64,000 nt of DNA from SZUA-368 sp028533045 (GCA_050031985.1 JBNAIG010000028.1:124001-188000); one strand, 5' to 3'; numbered from the stretch's first letter, positions 42,032 through 51,720 are shown. Notes: generated by a model not told the origin, from the sequence alone. Numbers and translations are program-made.

Positions 42032-43312
42032 ATGAGTGATAAACAACTATTTGAAACCATAGCCCTTCACGGAGGGCAGACTATAGACGGCACAAAATCC
42101 CGGGGCGTACCTATTCACAGAACCAGCGCCTATCTTTTTGATTCGGCCGAACATGCCCAAAATCTTTTTGCCCTTAAGGAACTGGGGAATATTTATACCC
42201 GCCTGGGCAACCCTACCCAGGACGTACTGGAGCAGAGAGTAGCTGCCCTGGAAGGGGGTGCCGCCGCCCTGGCCCTGGCTTCCGGAACAAATGCCATTTT
42301 TTACACGATTATTAATATCTGTAACAGCGGAGACGAAGTGGTGGCCAGCCGGAAACTCTACGGTGGAACCTATACCATGTTCAGTGAAATTCTGCCCCAG
42401 TTCGGCATAACCGTCCGCTTTGTGGACCCCTCCGACAGGGAGGCCGTCAAAGGAGCCATTAACGAAAAAACCCGCGTCCTTTATAGCGAAACCATCGGGA
42501 ATCCCTCCCTTGACCTGCTCGACCTGAAAGCCTGGGGGGCCATTGCGAAAGAAGCGGAAATCCCCTTTGTGGTGGACTCCACCTTTACCACCCCCTATCT
42601 GTTAAGACCGATTGAGCACGGGGCCCACATCGTCATTCACTCCCTTACCAAGTGGATCGGCGGTCACGGTACGGCCATAGGGGGAATCGTGGTGGACTCG
42701 GGAACCTTTAACTGGCAGAACCCCAAATTCAGCCTCTATAACGAGCCCGACGGAGGCTATCACGGTCTGCGATTTGCCCATGATCTGGGGGCCCTGAATC
42801 CCATCGCCTTTATCCTTCGCATGAGGGTGGTCCCCCTGAGAAACCTGGGTGGCTCCATCGCGCCGGACAACTGCTGGTTCTTCCTGCAGGGGTTGGAAAC
42901 CCTCTCTTTGAGGATGGAACGTCACTCGCAGAATGCCCTTGAAGTAGCCCGTTTCCTCAAGAATCACCCCAAGGTTGCCTGGGTGCGTTATCCCGGACTG
43001 GAAGGTGATCCGGGTAAGGCTCTGGCCGACGAACTCCTTCCCAACGGAGCGGGAGGCATGGTCGTATTCGGTATTAAGTCCGGCCGGGAAGGGGGACAGA
43101 AGTTCATCGAAAGTCTCAACCTCTTCTCCCATGTGGCCAATGTGGGCGACGCGAAAAGCCTTGCCATCCACCCCGCTTCAACCACTCACTCCCAATTGAG
43201 CGAAGAGGATCTGGAAAAGGGCGGCATTAAGGCAGATCTGATTCGCCTTTCCATTGGAATTGAGAATATCGCCGATATTAAGGCTGATTTAAACCAGGCA
43301 CTGGAGGGCTAG
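42032..43312 (+). CDS. metY: O-acetylhomoserine/O-acetylserine sulfhydrylase
   Basis: A 426-residue Cys/Met-metabolism PLP enzyme of the MetY length class (gamma-synthases such as MetB are near 380-400). It has FETIALHGGQ at the start, YTRLGNPTQDVLEQRVAALEGG (phosphate-binding Tyr and Arg), SGTNAIFYTI, PLP-lysine Lys207 in HSLTKWIGGHG, and HPASTTHSQL with the conserved arginine region near the end. MetY makes homocysteine directly from O-acetylhomoserine and sulfide. AAGGAG lies before the ATG. The 22-bp repeat array starts right after its stop codon. Confidence 0.92.
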   Translation: MSDKQLFETIALHGGQTIDGTKSRGVPIHRTSAYLFDSAEHAQNLFALKELGNIYTRLGNPTQDVLEQRVAALEGGAAALALASGTNAIFYTIINICNSGDEVVASRKLYGGTYTMFSEILPQFGITVRFVDPSDREAVKGAINEKTRVLYSETIGNPSLDLLDLKAWGAIAKEAEIPFVVDSTFTTPYLLRPIEHGAHIVIHSLTKWIGGHGTAIGGIVVDSGTFNWQNPKFSLYNEPDGGYHGLRFAHDLGALNPIAFILRMRVVPLRNLGGSIAPDNCWFFLQGLETLSLRMERHSQNALEVARFLKNHPKVAWVRYPGLEGDPGKALADELLPNGAGGMVVFGIKSGREGGQKFIESLNLFSHVANVGDAKSLAIHPASTTHSQLSEEDLEKGGIKADLIRLSIGIENIADIKADLNQALEG

Positions 43313-43570
43313 TCGACCGAGGAGGGGCGTTCCCTCGTCGACAGAGCATCGTTCCCTCGCCGACTGAGCGTCGTTCCCTCGTCGACCGAGCATCGTTTTC
43401 TTGTCGACTGAGCGTCGTTCCCTCGTCGACCGAGCATCGTTCCCTCGCCGACAGAGCGCCGTTCCCTCGGCGACCGAACAGCGTCCCCTCGCCGACAGAG
43501 CATCGTTCCCTCGCCGACCGAGTGTCGTTACCTCGCCGACTGAACAGCGTTCCCTCGGCGAAAAAAATCC
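43313..43570. repeat. 22-bp tandem repeat array, 11 units
   Basis: Eleven units of exactly 22 bp start at 43329 and follow without gaps to 43570, consensus GTTCCCTCGYCGACNGARCRYC; a partial unit fills 43313-43328 directly after the metY stop. Variation is mostly at positions 10, 15 and 17-21. Each unit holds a small CTCG...CGAG inverted repeat. The last unit runs into the poly-A of the facing terminator. No spacers, so not CRISPR. The period is not a multiple of three, so coding is unlikely despite an open minus-strand frame. This is what fills the 304-bp gap between metY and the HU-like gene. Confidence 0.93.
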
Positions 43571-43597
43571 CCCGACCCGCTTTTGCGGACCGAGGGA
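43561..43597 (-). terminator. Rho-independent terminator of the HU-like gene
   Basis: On the minus strand a 13-bp stem (43585-43597 with 43568-43580, three G.T pairs) with loop AAAA is followed by seven T (43567 down to 43561). It lies 19 bp beyond the stop codon of the HU-like gene. The stem half TCCCTCGG matches the core of the neighbouring 22-bp repeats. Confidence 0.88.
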
Positions 43598-43616
43598 TGG
43601 GAAGGCGGCAAGCCTG

Positions 43617-44312
43617 TTATATCACAGAAATCAGATTTTCATACTCCAGGGTATTGCGGGCTTTGGCCTTTATCACATTCACCGTTAGTTTGTACTTTCC
43701 CCTTTCCAAATCGGCGGGAAGGGAGAAAAGAATGCTTCTTTCGCTGTGGTTGAATATCTTCGCCGCAGGGATAGATTCATCGCTCCCTTCCTTCTGCAGC
43801 AGAACCTCCGGGGGTTCCAGAGAGAGAAGGTTCCGGCCCTTAAGTTCCACTATACCCCCAGCCGGGAAAGATTCCCCTATGGACCAGCTGTCGTAGTCAA
43901 AGAGATACTCAATCTGTTTAAGTTCTTCTTTCACCCCAATCTTTGTCAGTTCGGAACTCTGGAGGATATCTTCCCTAAACTCTTTGGAAGGATTCATATT
44001 CAGGATTACTTTGTGGCGGTCCCGGTCAAACTCGTCGTCGGCGGAGTTAAAGCCGCCCCGAATACCCGGTTGGATTTTAAAGAGATCCATGATAATCGGG
44101 TTTCCCGAAAGGGATTCTTCCTTAACGGTCTCTTTCATAAGATTAAGAACCACCAGAATATCCTGATAGGTTACGGTGGTATTCTTCTTCATCATACGAT
44201 TGATGATGTCCTCCTGCCAGAGGGTTTCCTTCCGCGCCACCCGGGCCATGTAGGGGGAGCCGTTTTCTGTTGCCAGGGGATTTTTTCTCAAATAGTAATT
44301 CATCTTGGTCAT
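43617..44312 (-). CDS. HU-like DNA-binding protein with C-terminal DUF4469/Ig-like domain
   Basis: A 231-residue protein. The N-terminal 130 residues follow the divergent HU/IHF pattern of DUF4469-linked proteins: YYLRKNPLATENGSPYMARV, IINRMMKKNTTVTYQDILVVL, then IIMDLFKIQPGIRGGFNSADDEFD and HKVILNMNPSKEFREDI. The C-terminal 85 residues are a beta-rich DUF4469 domain (SIGESFPAGGIVELKGRNL, LFSLPADLERGKYKLTVNV). Such proteins occur in Bacteroidetes and spirochaetes and probably bind DNA. AAGGAG before the ATG; monocistronic with its own terminator. Confidence 0.78.
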   Translation of the reverse strand: MTKMNYYLRKNPLATENGSPYMARVARKETLWQEDIINRMMKKNTTVTYQDILVVLNLMKETVKEESLSGNPIIMDLFKIQPGIRGGFNSADDEFDRDRHKVILNMNPSKEFREDILQSSELTKIGVKEELKQIEYLFDYDSWSIGESFPAGGIVELKGRNLLSLEPPEVLLQKEGSDESIPAAKIFNHSERSILFSLPADLERGKYKLTVNVIKAKARNTLEYENLISVI

Positions 44313-44407
44313 TTTGATTCTCCTTTAGGGTTCTGTCCTTACCCTATACCTACTAGAGAAGAGGCAAAAATGTCCCCAAATTGTGAAAAAAAATGAAAAA
44401 AAGTTTC

Positions 44408-44853
44408 CTAGACCGGTATATTCGCCTCAATCACCTTGCCCATACTGATTCTTTCTTCCTCACGGTAGCCGTTCTTGCGGTAGAATTCCCGAACTCCTTC
44501 GTTGGAACTCAAAATCTGCAGATTGATTTTACAGCAGCCCTTTTGGGTCAGGAGAGCCTCCATCCCTTCCAAAAGCTCACTTCCCAGACGCTTTTCCCGC
44601 TTCCCGGGAGAAACGGCCAGGGAATAAATCCAACCCCGATGCCCGTCGTAACCTCCCATAACGCTGCCCACAATATGTCCCGCCTCTTCGGCGACCAAAA
44701 GTAGCCCGTCCTTCTGTTCAAGCTTGTTATTCAGGGAAAACTCCGGATCATTCCGCTTGTCCGAATAGCCAAACACCTCCGTCCAGAGTCGGATTAACTG
44801 CTCTCTATCCCTATCATCTTTATAGTCTCTTATACTCAATAGGTCCCCCATCC

Positions 44854-44857
<4 letters not shown>
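44408..44857 (-). CDS. GNAT-family N-acetyltransferase
   Basis: A 149-residue acetyl-CoA-dependent acetyltransferase. The GNAT core is visible: LLVAEEAGHIVGSVMGGYDG (beta 3-4), WIYSLAVSPGKREKRLGSEL with the Q/RxxGxG/A acetyl-CoA loop, NLQILSSNEGVREFYRKNGY at the end. The form (IYSLAV...KRLGSELLEGME) resembles YpeA-like proteins. GTG 44857 overlaps the galM stop (GTGA), and the AGAGGA of the galM tail probably serves as the ribosome site. The substrate is unknown. Confidence 0.85.
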
Positions 44858-45924
<1,067 letters not shown>

Positions 45925-45981
45925 AGGAACGCCTCCAAAGGGGATAAAACCGACAAATCGGCCTGGTAAATTGTATCAGAC

Positions 45982-46010
45982 TTGATCCTATGGGGGAAGA
46001 TGCCGATACT
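45982..46010 (+). promoter_or_regulatory. Candidate promoter of the ankyrin gene
   Basis: TTGATC (45982-45987), 17 bp, GATACT (46005-46010). Transcription would start about 7 nt before the ATG at 46024, giving a very short leader. It supports that ATG over earlier in-frame starts at 45982 and 46000. Confidence 0.45.
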
Positions 46011-46023
46011 CAGAGAAGACACT

Positions 46024-47250
46024 ATGAAAAAAGCCTTTTTACTTATTACCATGTATATAGTTGGCTTCTCCCTTTTTGCCTCTGCGGAGATTGACCTGTT
46101 CACCGCTCTTATGGAGCAGGACTGGCTGGGGGCGGAGAAGATCCTCGACCGCTATCCCCGTCTTCTGGAAAAGCAGGGAGAGGAGGAGCTGGACGTGGAC
46201 ATCATGGGGAAGACCCCTTTGACGTTTACCCTGGAATACGGAATGGACCACATGACCGTTTGCCTCCTTGATTACGGGGCGGCCACGGAAACGGTGGACA
46301 GTATGGGATGGACCCCCCTCATGGTGGCCGCCTATCTGGGGAATGTGAACATGGTGGAGGAGCTGCTTCAGAGAGGGGCGGAGGTAGAAGTTTTTGAGAG
46401 CCAAGGCTTATCTCCTCTTGCCCTGGCCGTAGGAGCCTGCCGTTTTGAGGCGGCCGATCTTCTTCTGGAAAAGGGTGCCAACCTCTACGGCCCCATCCCC
46501 GAAGCGGAACCCATCGTCCAGTCCATCTACGAGAGTAAAATCAACCTAAGAGAAGGGCTTCGCATTTTGGATGTGGGAGCCCCGGCCTATCCTCTCTTTT
46601 CGGGTATTGAAAAGGGGGAGTTTTCCTTTGTTAGAACCGTCCTGCTTCAAGGGATGAATCCGAATCTTCCCGACAGTCAGGGGGTGACTCCTCTTATGTT
46701 GGCCGCCTCTCTGGAAGAGCCCTATATGACCGAACTTCTGGTGGATATGGGGGCTGACTTGAATGTACAGAGCAAAGAGGGGCTTTCTTCCCTGGCCATT
46801 GCTCTCTATTTGGGCCGGGAAAGAAATACGGAGCATCTCCTTAAGGGGGGAGCCGATGTGAATAGCGGTCGAATTCTGACCGATTCACCCCTCTATTACG
46901 GTCTTATTGGCGGTGAAGGCCGTCTTGTGGCGGAACTGGTAAATGAGGGTGCCACCGTAACCCGTCGGGACGGGGAGGGGCGAACGGCCCTTATGTACGC
47001 CGCCTTTCTGGGGGATTGGCTCTCTGTGCAGTCCCTTCTGGAGGGGGGCGCCCGGGCTTCCGCCCTGGACAAAAATGACAAGGGTGTTATTTACTATGCC
47101 ATGACCGGCTACCTGATGACAGGGGGCGAGAATTACTATACTATTATTGACCGACTGATAGCGGAAGGAGCGGAGAGTCGGGAATACCTTCCCATGGCGG
47201 GGGGAGACAGGAAATTCTATGAACTCCTGGAAGCCCGCTGGCGCTCTTGA
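46024..47250 (+). CDS. Exported ankyrin-repeat protein
   Basis: A 408-residue protein with signal peptide (AFLLITMYIVGFSLFASA) and about nine ankyrin repeats through the rest, e.g. GKTPLTFTLEYGMDHMTVCLL, GWTPLMVAAYLGNVNMVEEL, GVTPLMLAASLEEPYMTELL and GRTALMYAAFLGDWLSVQSL. Ankyrins mediate protein contacts; a periplasmic place is inferred from the signal peptide. The start ATG 46024 is chosen for the signal peptide. It is followed 19 bp later by a gene of unknown function. Confidence 0.85.
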   Translation: MKKAFLLITMYIVGFSLFASAEIDLFTALMEQDWLGAEKILDRYPRLLEKQGEEELDVDIMGKTPLTFTLEYGMDHMTVCLLDYGAATETVDSMGWTPLMVAAYLGNVNMVEELLQRGAEVEVFESQGLSPLALAVGACRFEAADLLLEKGANLYGPIPEAEPIVQSIYESKINLREGLRILDVGAPAYPLFSGIEKGEFSFVRTVLLQGMNPNLPDSQGVTPLMLAASLEEPYMTELLVDMGADLNVQSKEGLSSLAIALYLGRERNTEHLLKGGADVNSGRILTDSPLYYGLIGGEGRLVAELVNEGATVTRRDGEGRTALMYAAFLGDWLSVQSLLEGGARASALDKNDKGVIYYAMTGYLMTGGENYYTIIDRLIAEGAESREYLPMAGGDRKFYELLEARWRS

Positions 47251-47269
47251 CGGAAGGGGAAGATAATAG

Positions 47270-47878
47270 ATGAATCTACGAAAGAAAGTTATTAAGTCCA
47301 AGGATAACGACTACGAAAAGATGGGCGGAGCGGTGGAAGCCATGAGAAATGTGGTGCGCCACTTTAGAACCGGAACCCTTCCCAATGACGAATTTTCCCT
47401 GGAAGATTTAAAGGCTTACACAACTCATATTATTGATATTCAGGAAGAGGACGGTACCTGGACCGTTTCTGCCGATGCGAAACAGCTGGCGGAGGACGAG
47501 AAGATCGAATTTCTTAGCTATCCCACTTTTATTGGCCTATGCACCTTGGTTATGGCCGATGAATACCTGCCCGGAGGGGACTTCCCCGGCCGGGAAGAGG
47601 CCTTGCGAAAGGGCTTTGCCGCTCTCAAGCTGGAAGGTTACGGAGAGGACTCCCTCTTTCAGATGATAGAGATGATAATCATTCTTATAGAAGCAGCCGT
47701 TCCTCCCTGGCTTAAGGATCGCCGCTCCGACGAAGTCTATAACAACGCAGCCCTCAAGCTTATCTCCTTTAGGGACAAGCTGCAGAGCCGTCTTGATGCG
47801 GGGGATACGATTCTCTCCTTTGGGGGGGATTACCGGGAAATCTTTGAACTGGTTACCTCGGGACTCTCCGTTCTCTAG
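47270..47878 (+). CDS. Hypothetical protein, 202 aa
   Basis: Not recognised. A soluble, mostly alpha-helical protein: basic N-terminus (MNLRKKVIKSKDNDYEKMGG), then a stretch with IIDIQEEDGTWTVSADAK, helices around FIGLCTLVMADEYLPGGDF and SLFQMIEMIIILIEAAVPPWL, ending FELVTSGLSVL. The IQEEDGTW and GxxxL spacing recalls alpha/alpha-barrel proteins but is too weak to call. GGAAGGGGAAG upstream of the ATG serves as the ribosome site. It sits between the ankyrin gene and an envelope-protein group. Confidence 0.6.
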   Translation: MNLRKKVIKSKDNDYEKMGGAVEAMRNVVRHFRTGTLPNDEFSLEDLKAYTTHIIDIQEEDGTWTVSADAKQLAEDEKIEFLSYPTFIGLCTLVMADEYLPGGDFPGREEALRKGFAALKLEGYGEDSLFQMIEMIIILIEAAVPPWLKDRRSDEVYNNAALKLISFRDKLQSRLDAGDTILSFGGDYREIFELVTSGLSVL

Positions 47879-47948
47879 GCTGTTATGTCCCGTGTCGATT
47901 CCGGCCGGGACTCAAAATAAAATACTGGTCCATTTTAAGAAGCCGGGG

Positions 47949-47954
47949 TATAAT
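47949..47954 (+). promoter_or_regulatory. -10 box of the DUF4230-like gene, leaderless geometry
   Basis: Perfect TATAAT followed by 5 nt and the ATG at 47960. The -35 region (TGGTCC, 17 bp upstream) is poor. No Shine-Dalgarno sequence. Confidence 0.5.
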
Positions 47955-47959
47955 GACCC

Positions 47960-48547
47960 ATGGGCAAAATCCGGATTGGCCTCTATCCCTTTTTAATTAT
48001 TCTTTTACTCTTTCTCTTCCTGGCGGGTGGTGCGGCATTTTCCCGTGACAGAAGCGAGACCGTTCGCCTTGAAACCCTGGAGAATGAGATTCAGTCCATG
48101 GCCAAGCTGATTACGGGAAAGCAGGTCTACCGGGAGGTTATCTATCTGGAAAAGGGACGCTTCCTTACGGATAAAAGGGTGCTCTTTTCGGTGGAGTATG
48201 TCTTAAAAGCCGGGATAGACCTGGAGAAGTGCCGTATAGAGAAGAGGCGCCGCGAGGGGGTTATCCTTTATCTTCCCCCGGTGGAAATCTTTCACATCGA
48301 CTGTGATGAATCTACCATTGAGGAGTACTTCCTTAAGGAACAGTTGGGCCGCATTAAACTGAGCGATTACGACTCTCTGATAGAAGAGGAAAAGGTCCGC
48401 TTAAGAGAGGAAGCCCTAGCTTCGGACTTTCGGACCCGGGCAAAAATACAGGCCGCCGATATACTGGAAGAACTGCTTCTCTCCTTTGATGAGCCCGTAA
48501 CCCTTCGTTTTTCCGAGACGTCTTTCCGGGAGGCCTTTAATGGTTAA
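47960..48547 (+). CDS. DUF4230-like membrane-anchored protein
   Basis: A 195-residue protein with one N-terminal helix (FLIILLLFLFLAGGAAFS) and a periplasmic part with the DUF4230 pattern: SVEYVLKAGIDLEKCRIEKR, VILYLPPVEIFHIDCDE, EEKVRLREEALASDFRTRAKIQAADILEELL-type helix (shortened) and VTLRFSET. Function of the family is unknown. It overlaps the next gene by 8 bp, and both seem to be distant relatives. Confidence 0.65.
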   Translation: MGKIRIGLYPFLIILLLFLFLAGGAAFSRDRSETVRLETLENEIQSMAKLITGKQVYREVIYLEKGRFLTDKRVLFSVEYVLKAGIDLEKCRIEKRRREGVILYLPPVEIFHIDCDESTIEEYFLKEQLGRIKLSDYDSLIEEEKVRLREEALASDFRTRAKIQAADILEELLLSFDEPVTLRFSETSFREAFNG

Positions 48548-49145
48548 ATTACCCTCCCGTATTTCCTTAAGTGTAGCCTTGGGGCTGATTTTTGTCCTGG
48601 CCCTCTCCTTTTATAGTCTTATCTGCCTTATTACCGACCAGACCTTGCTGGGGGGACTCTTTAAGGAAGAGGAGATTCGCAGCGTGGCAGCCACCATGGA
48701 AGGAATTCATGACAGGGCCCTTTTGGAGAGCGGCCTTTACCGCTTTAGAGTGGTTTATCCCTATGATTTCCCCGAATTGGGAGAGCAGGAGGGGATTAAT
48801 ATCAAAAGAAATGACTTCTCTGTGTTTACGGCCCATGTGTATGCGGGCTATGACGTATCCCAGCTTTCCCCTCCGGAGAAGACCGCCGCAGGGCTTGTCT
48901 GGAAGTTGGGGGAGGCCCATATAACCGATATTATTATAGAAAACACTCCCCGGGAGTACGAGGGTTTTCCCGATATGTCAGCCACACCGGGAGAATTGGG
49001 ACGAATTTCCGAAGAAATGGAGCCCTATATTGAGCAGATGGCCCGGGATCGTGGTATACTGGAAGAAGCGGAAGATAACAGCCGGAAATTCTTGACGAAA
49101 TTATTTGAAGGAGCCGGATATGGGCGGATCCAATTTCTTGACTAG
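48540..49145 (+). CDS. Membrane-anchored protein, possible DUF4230 relative
   Basis: A 201-residue protein with one N-terminal helix (ISLSVALGLIFVLALSFYSL). The periplasmic part has FTAHVYAGYDVSQLSPPEK and HITDIIIENTPREYEGF, which parallels the AGIDLEKC and VILYLPPVEI stretches of the preceding protein in order and spacing. I infer a diverged paralogue. It overlaps the previous gene by 8 bp and the next by 26 bp. Confidence 0.6.
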   Translation: MVKLPSRISLSVALGLIFVLALSFYSLICLITDQTLLGGLFKEEEIRSVAATMEGIHDRALLESGLYRFRVVYPYDFPELGEQEGINIKRNDFSVFTAHVYAGYDVSQLSPPEKTAAGLVWKLGEAHITDIIIENTPREYEGFPDMSATPGELGRISEEMEPYIEQMARDRGILEEAEDNSRKFLTKLFEGAGYGRIQFLD

Positions 49146-49755
49146 AAAATCAACTTTTTTCCTCATTTTAGGCCTTTTTAGCCTTCTTCTTTGCTACGGT
49201 GAAGCCCCCTATGTTTCCATATACGATGATACCTCTGACAGTAACTTCGGCCGTTCCGTATCGCGCGGCGTCATTCGTGCCGTCCGTTTGGACCGATTTT
49301 CCCATTACCGGAGCCTTCCTGTGGAACGGGAGCTTCTTGAGGGCAAGGGTTTTGAAGGTTATCTCACACCCCTTGTTCTGGACGATCAGAAAAAAGGGCG
49401 CCTGGAGGCGGGGCTCTATAAGGGCATTTTGAGTGACGGGGAGGGCCGATTCAGCCTTAACCGCAACGGGGTGGATATCGTCTTTTCTCTTGAAAAACCC
49501 AATGAGGCTCTCTATCGGGAGATTGACGCCTACTACGAGGAGTGGCCCGAATGGCACGAACCGGTTCGGAACCATTATCGGGATAACTGGGTGATTCGTA
49601 TTCACCGTGCGGAGAATGTTTTTGAACCCTGGATTGATCGGATAACCTACAACGAAGCTCTCCTCTCCGCTGCCCTGATTGCCGACGAGGACCAGTGGCT
49701 CTGGGGGGTTCATGACGGGGCCGATATTTTGGAAAAGCCTTTAGAACAAAATTAA
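49120..49755 (+). CDS. Exported hypothetical protein, 211 aa
   Basis: Not recognised. Signal peptide (STFFLILGLFSLLLCYG; the Cys could be a lipobox residue in LLCYG, though the context is weak), then a mixed alpha/beta part with YDDTSDSNFGRSVSRGVIRAV and ending DQWLWGVHDGADIL. AAGGAG 6 nt before ATG 49120 fixes the start inside the preceding gene. Third gene in a row of small envelope proteins, probably acting together. Confidence 0.6.
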   Translation: MGGSNFLTRKSTFFLILGLFSLLLCYGEAPYVSIYDDTSDSNFGRSVSRGVIRAVRLDRFSHYRSLPVERELLEGKGFEGYLTPLVLDDQKKGRLEAGLYKGILSDGEGRFSLNRNGVDIVFSLEKPNEALYREIDAYYEEWPEWHEPVRNHYRDNWVIRIHRAENVFEPWIDRITYNEALLSAALIADEDQWLWGVHDGADILEKPLEQN

Positions 49756-49756
49756 T

Positions 49757-49786
49757 TTGCGCCCCCCCCTTATCCGGTATTATAAT
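49757..49786 (+). promoter_or_regulatory. Candidate promoter of the CBS gene
   Basis: TTGCGC (49757-49762), 18 bp, perfect TATAAT (49781-49786). The leader of about 35 nt contains GAGGGAGG before ATG 49828. Confidence 0.55.
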
Positions 49787-49827
49787 TAAAGTAGGCTTAG
49801 CCTGATTTTAACCTGAGGGAGGCAATC

Positions 49828-50472
49828 ATGATTGTTAAAGATCGAATGACCAAAAATCCGTACACCGTTAATTCCGATGCATCTCTGGCAGACGCCCGGG
49901 ACCTGATTAAGCGGGAGAAAGTGGACTCTTTGCCCGTTGTGGACAAAAAGGGCCATCTTGTGGGACTCGTCACGGAAAAGGATGTTCTTTACGCCTCTCC
50001 CTCTAACTGCACCACCCTGGATGTGTTTGAAATTCATACCCTTTTTGCTCAAATGACCGTGGCCGACGTTATGAATACCGAGCCCCTTACCCTTTCTCCC
50101 GATACTCACGTGGAAGATGCGGCCCGGCTGATCCAGGAAAACAATGTGGACGGTGTCTGCGTGACCGACGGGGAACTGCTTGTGGGTATTATTACCGAGT
50201 CGGACCTGTTAAGCGTTTTTATGGAACTTTTTTCCGCCCACAGGAAGGGTGTCCGGGCTACCGCCCTCTGTCCCCAGGAACGGGGGGAACTGGCCAAGCT
50301 TTCCAACGCCCTCTACGACGGGGGAGCGGATATTCTGGCCTTTTGTAACACCCGAGGTGATGATATGACCAAGGAAATGGTTGTCATAAAAGCCACGGGC
50401 CTTTCCATTAAGGAGATGAAAAAGATCATTAAGCCCTATGTTCTTGATATCATTGAGGTAGTGGAACTATAA
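49828..50472 (+). CDS. CBS-domain pair protein with C-terminal ACT-like domain
   Basis: A 214-residue soluble protein. Two CBS motifs: VKDRMTKNPYTVNSDASLAD to VGLVTEKDVL (about 1-60) and VADVMNTEPLTLSPDTHVED to VGIITESDLL (about 75-130). The C-terminal 70 residues (RATALCPQERGELAKLSNAL, EMVVIKATGLSIKEMKKII) have ACT-like layout as in AcuB proteins. CBS pairs bind adenine nucleotides and sense energy state. GGGAGG 5 nt before the ATG. The rmuC promoter lies in its last codons. Confidence 0.82.
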   Translation: MIVKDRMTKNPYTVNSDASLADARDLIKREKVDSLPVVDKKGHLVGLVTEKDVLYASPSNCTTLDVFEIHTLFAQMTVADVMNTEPLTLSPDTHVEDAARLIQENNVDGVCVTDGELLVGIITESDLLSVFMELFSAHRKGVRATALCPQERGELAKLSNALYDGGADILAFCNTRGDDMTKEMVVIKATGLSIKEMKKIIKPYVLDIIEVVEL

Positions 50473-50473
50473 T
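50444..50473 (+). promoter_or_regulatory. Promoter of rmuC, leaderless geometry
   Basis: TTGATA (50444-50449), 18 bp, perfect TATAAT (50468-50473), then 8 nt to the ATG at 50482. It overlaps the stop codon of the CBS gene. No Shine-Dalgarno sequence. Confidence 0.65.
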
Positions 50474-50481
50474 AGTGTCCC

Positions 50482-51708
50482 ATGGACATACTTATTTCCC
50501 TCTCCTGTTTTTTGGCCGGTTCCCTCCTAACTTTATTGATTTTTCTGGCACCTTTGGGCCGCTTGAAGAAGAATAAAGCCCTTCTGGAGGGAGAGAAAAG
50601 TCAGCTTGAAAACCGCCTTTCCGAACTCAAGACCCGTCTGGCCCTGGAAGCCCGGTCCCGGGAGGAAAGGGAAACTTTTATGAAGAGTTCCCGAGAGGAC
50701 ATGAACCGTCAGTTTGAACTGATGGCCAACCGGATTTTTGAGGAGAAGAGCCGCTCCTTTACGTCACTTAACAGCGAAAAACTTAACGCCCTTCTTCAGC
50801 CCTTTAATAACCGTATAGAGATTTTCCAGCGACAGGTAGAAAAGACCTATACCCGCAATGTGGAGGATGCCTCCCGGCTCAAGACCCAGATTGAACAGCT
50901 GACTAAACTGAATCAGCAGGTTGGGGAGGAGGCCCAGAATCTGACCCGCGCTCTCAAAGGGCAGTCCCAGACCCAGGGAGCCTGGGGGGAAATGGTGATG
51001 GAGTCGGTGTTGGAGCGCTCCGGTTTGAAGCGGGGGGATCAGTACGAAACCCAGAAAAGTTTTAACGACGACGAGGGGCAGCGCTTTCGTCCCGACGGAA
51101 TTGTCCATCTTCCCGGAGAGCGGGATATTATTATTGACGCCAAAGTTTCCCTTAACGCCTATGACGGGGCTGTAAATGCGACCAGTGACTTTGAACGGGA
51201 CGAGGCGGTTAAGGCCCATGTTCAGTCGGTTCGGGCCCATGTGCGTGAGCTGGAGGGTAAGGATTACAGCCGTCTCCCCGGGATTAATACGATTGATCTG
51301 GTTCTTATGTTCATTCCCATTGAAGGGGCCTTTTCCCTGGCTGTCCAGGGGGATAACTCTCTTTTTACCGAAGCCTTTGAGAAGCGGATTATTATTGTAA
51401 GTCCCACCACTCTTTTTGCCACCCTTAAGACGGTGGAGAGCAGTTGGCGCTATGAGGCGCAGAACCGGAATGCCCGGGAAATTGCCCGTAAGGCGGGAAT
51501 GCTTTACGATAAGCTGGTGAACTTTACCGCCGACCTGGAGAAGGTGGACCGTGCCCTTGATACAGCCCGCCGTGCCAGCGAGGAGGCGGGGAATAAACTG
51601 GTTCAGGGAAAGGGCAATCTTATTCGCCGGGCGGAGGAGCTGCGCGAACTGGGGGCGGCCCCCTCAAAGCAGCTTCCTAAAAAATTAACAGATCTCATGG
51701 AAGAGTAA
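50482..51708 (+). CDS. rmuC: DNA recombination protein RmuC homologue
   Basis: A 408-residue protein with an N-terminal helix (ISLSCFLAGSLLTLLIFL), a long coiled coil (about 25-160: LLEGEKSQLENRLSELKTRL, RQVEKTYTRNVEDASRL), then the restriction-endonuclease-like RmuC core: GAWGEMVMESVLERSGL, RPDGIVHLPGERDIIIDAKVSLNAY with the D...DAK nuclease motif, FIPIEGAFSLAV and NAREIARKAGMLYDKLV. RmuC limits DNA inversions and acts in anti-phage and genome stability roles in E. coli. Length is near the E. coli form (475) but shorter at the C-terminus. Confidence 0.92.
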   Translation: MDILISLSCFLAGSLLTLLIFLAPLGRLKKNKALLEGEKSQLENRLSELKTRLALEARSREERETFMKSSREDMNRQFELMANRIFEEKSRSFTSLNSEKLNALLQPFNNRIEIFQRQVEKTYTRNVEDASRLKTQIEQLTKLNQQVGEEAQNLTRALKGQSQTQGAWGEMVMESVLERSGLKRGDQYETQKSFNDDEGQRFRPDGIVHLPGERDIIIDAKVSLNAYDGAVNATSDFERDEAVKAHVQSVRAHVRELEGKDYSRLPGINTIDLVLMFIPIEGAFSLAVQGDNSLFTEAFEKRIIIVSPTTLFATLKTVESSWRYEAQNRNAREIARKAGMLYDKLVNFTADLEKVDRALDTARRASEEAGNKLVQGKGNLIRRAEELRELGAAPSKQLPKKLTDLMEE

Positions 51709-51720
51709 AGAAAACAGTAC

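Noticed and set aside
43309..43503. Minus-strand 64-residue frame with RRGNDA/LSTRER repeats
   Set aside because: A product of the 22-bp array (not a multiple of three), antisense to the metY end, no ribosome site.
43329..43570. CRISPR array
   Set aside because: Units are contiguous with no spacers and no cas genes are near; it is a plain tandem repeat.
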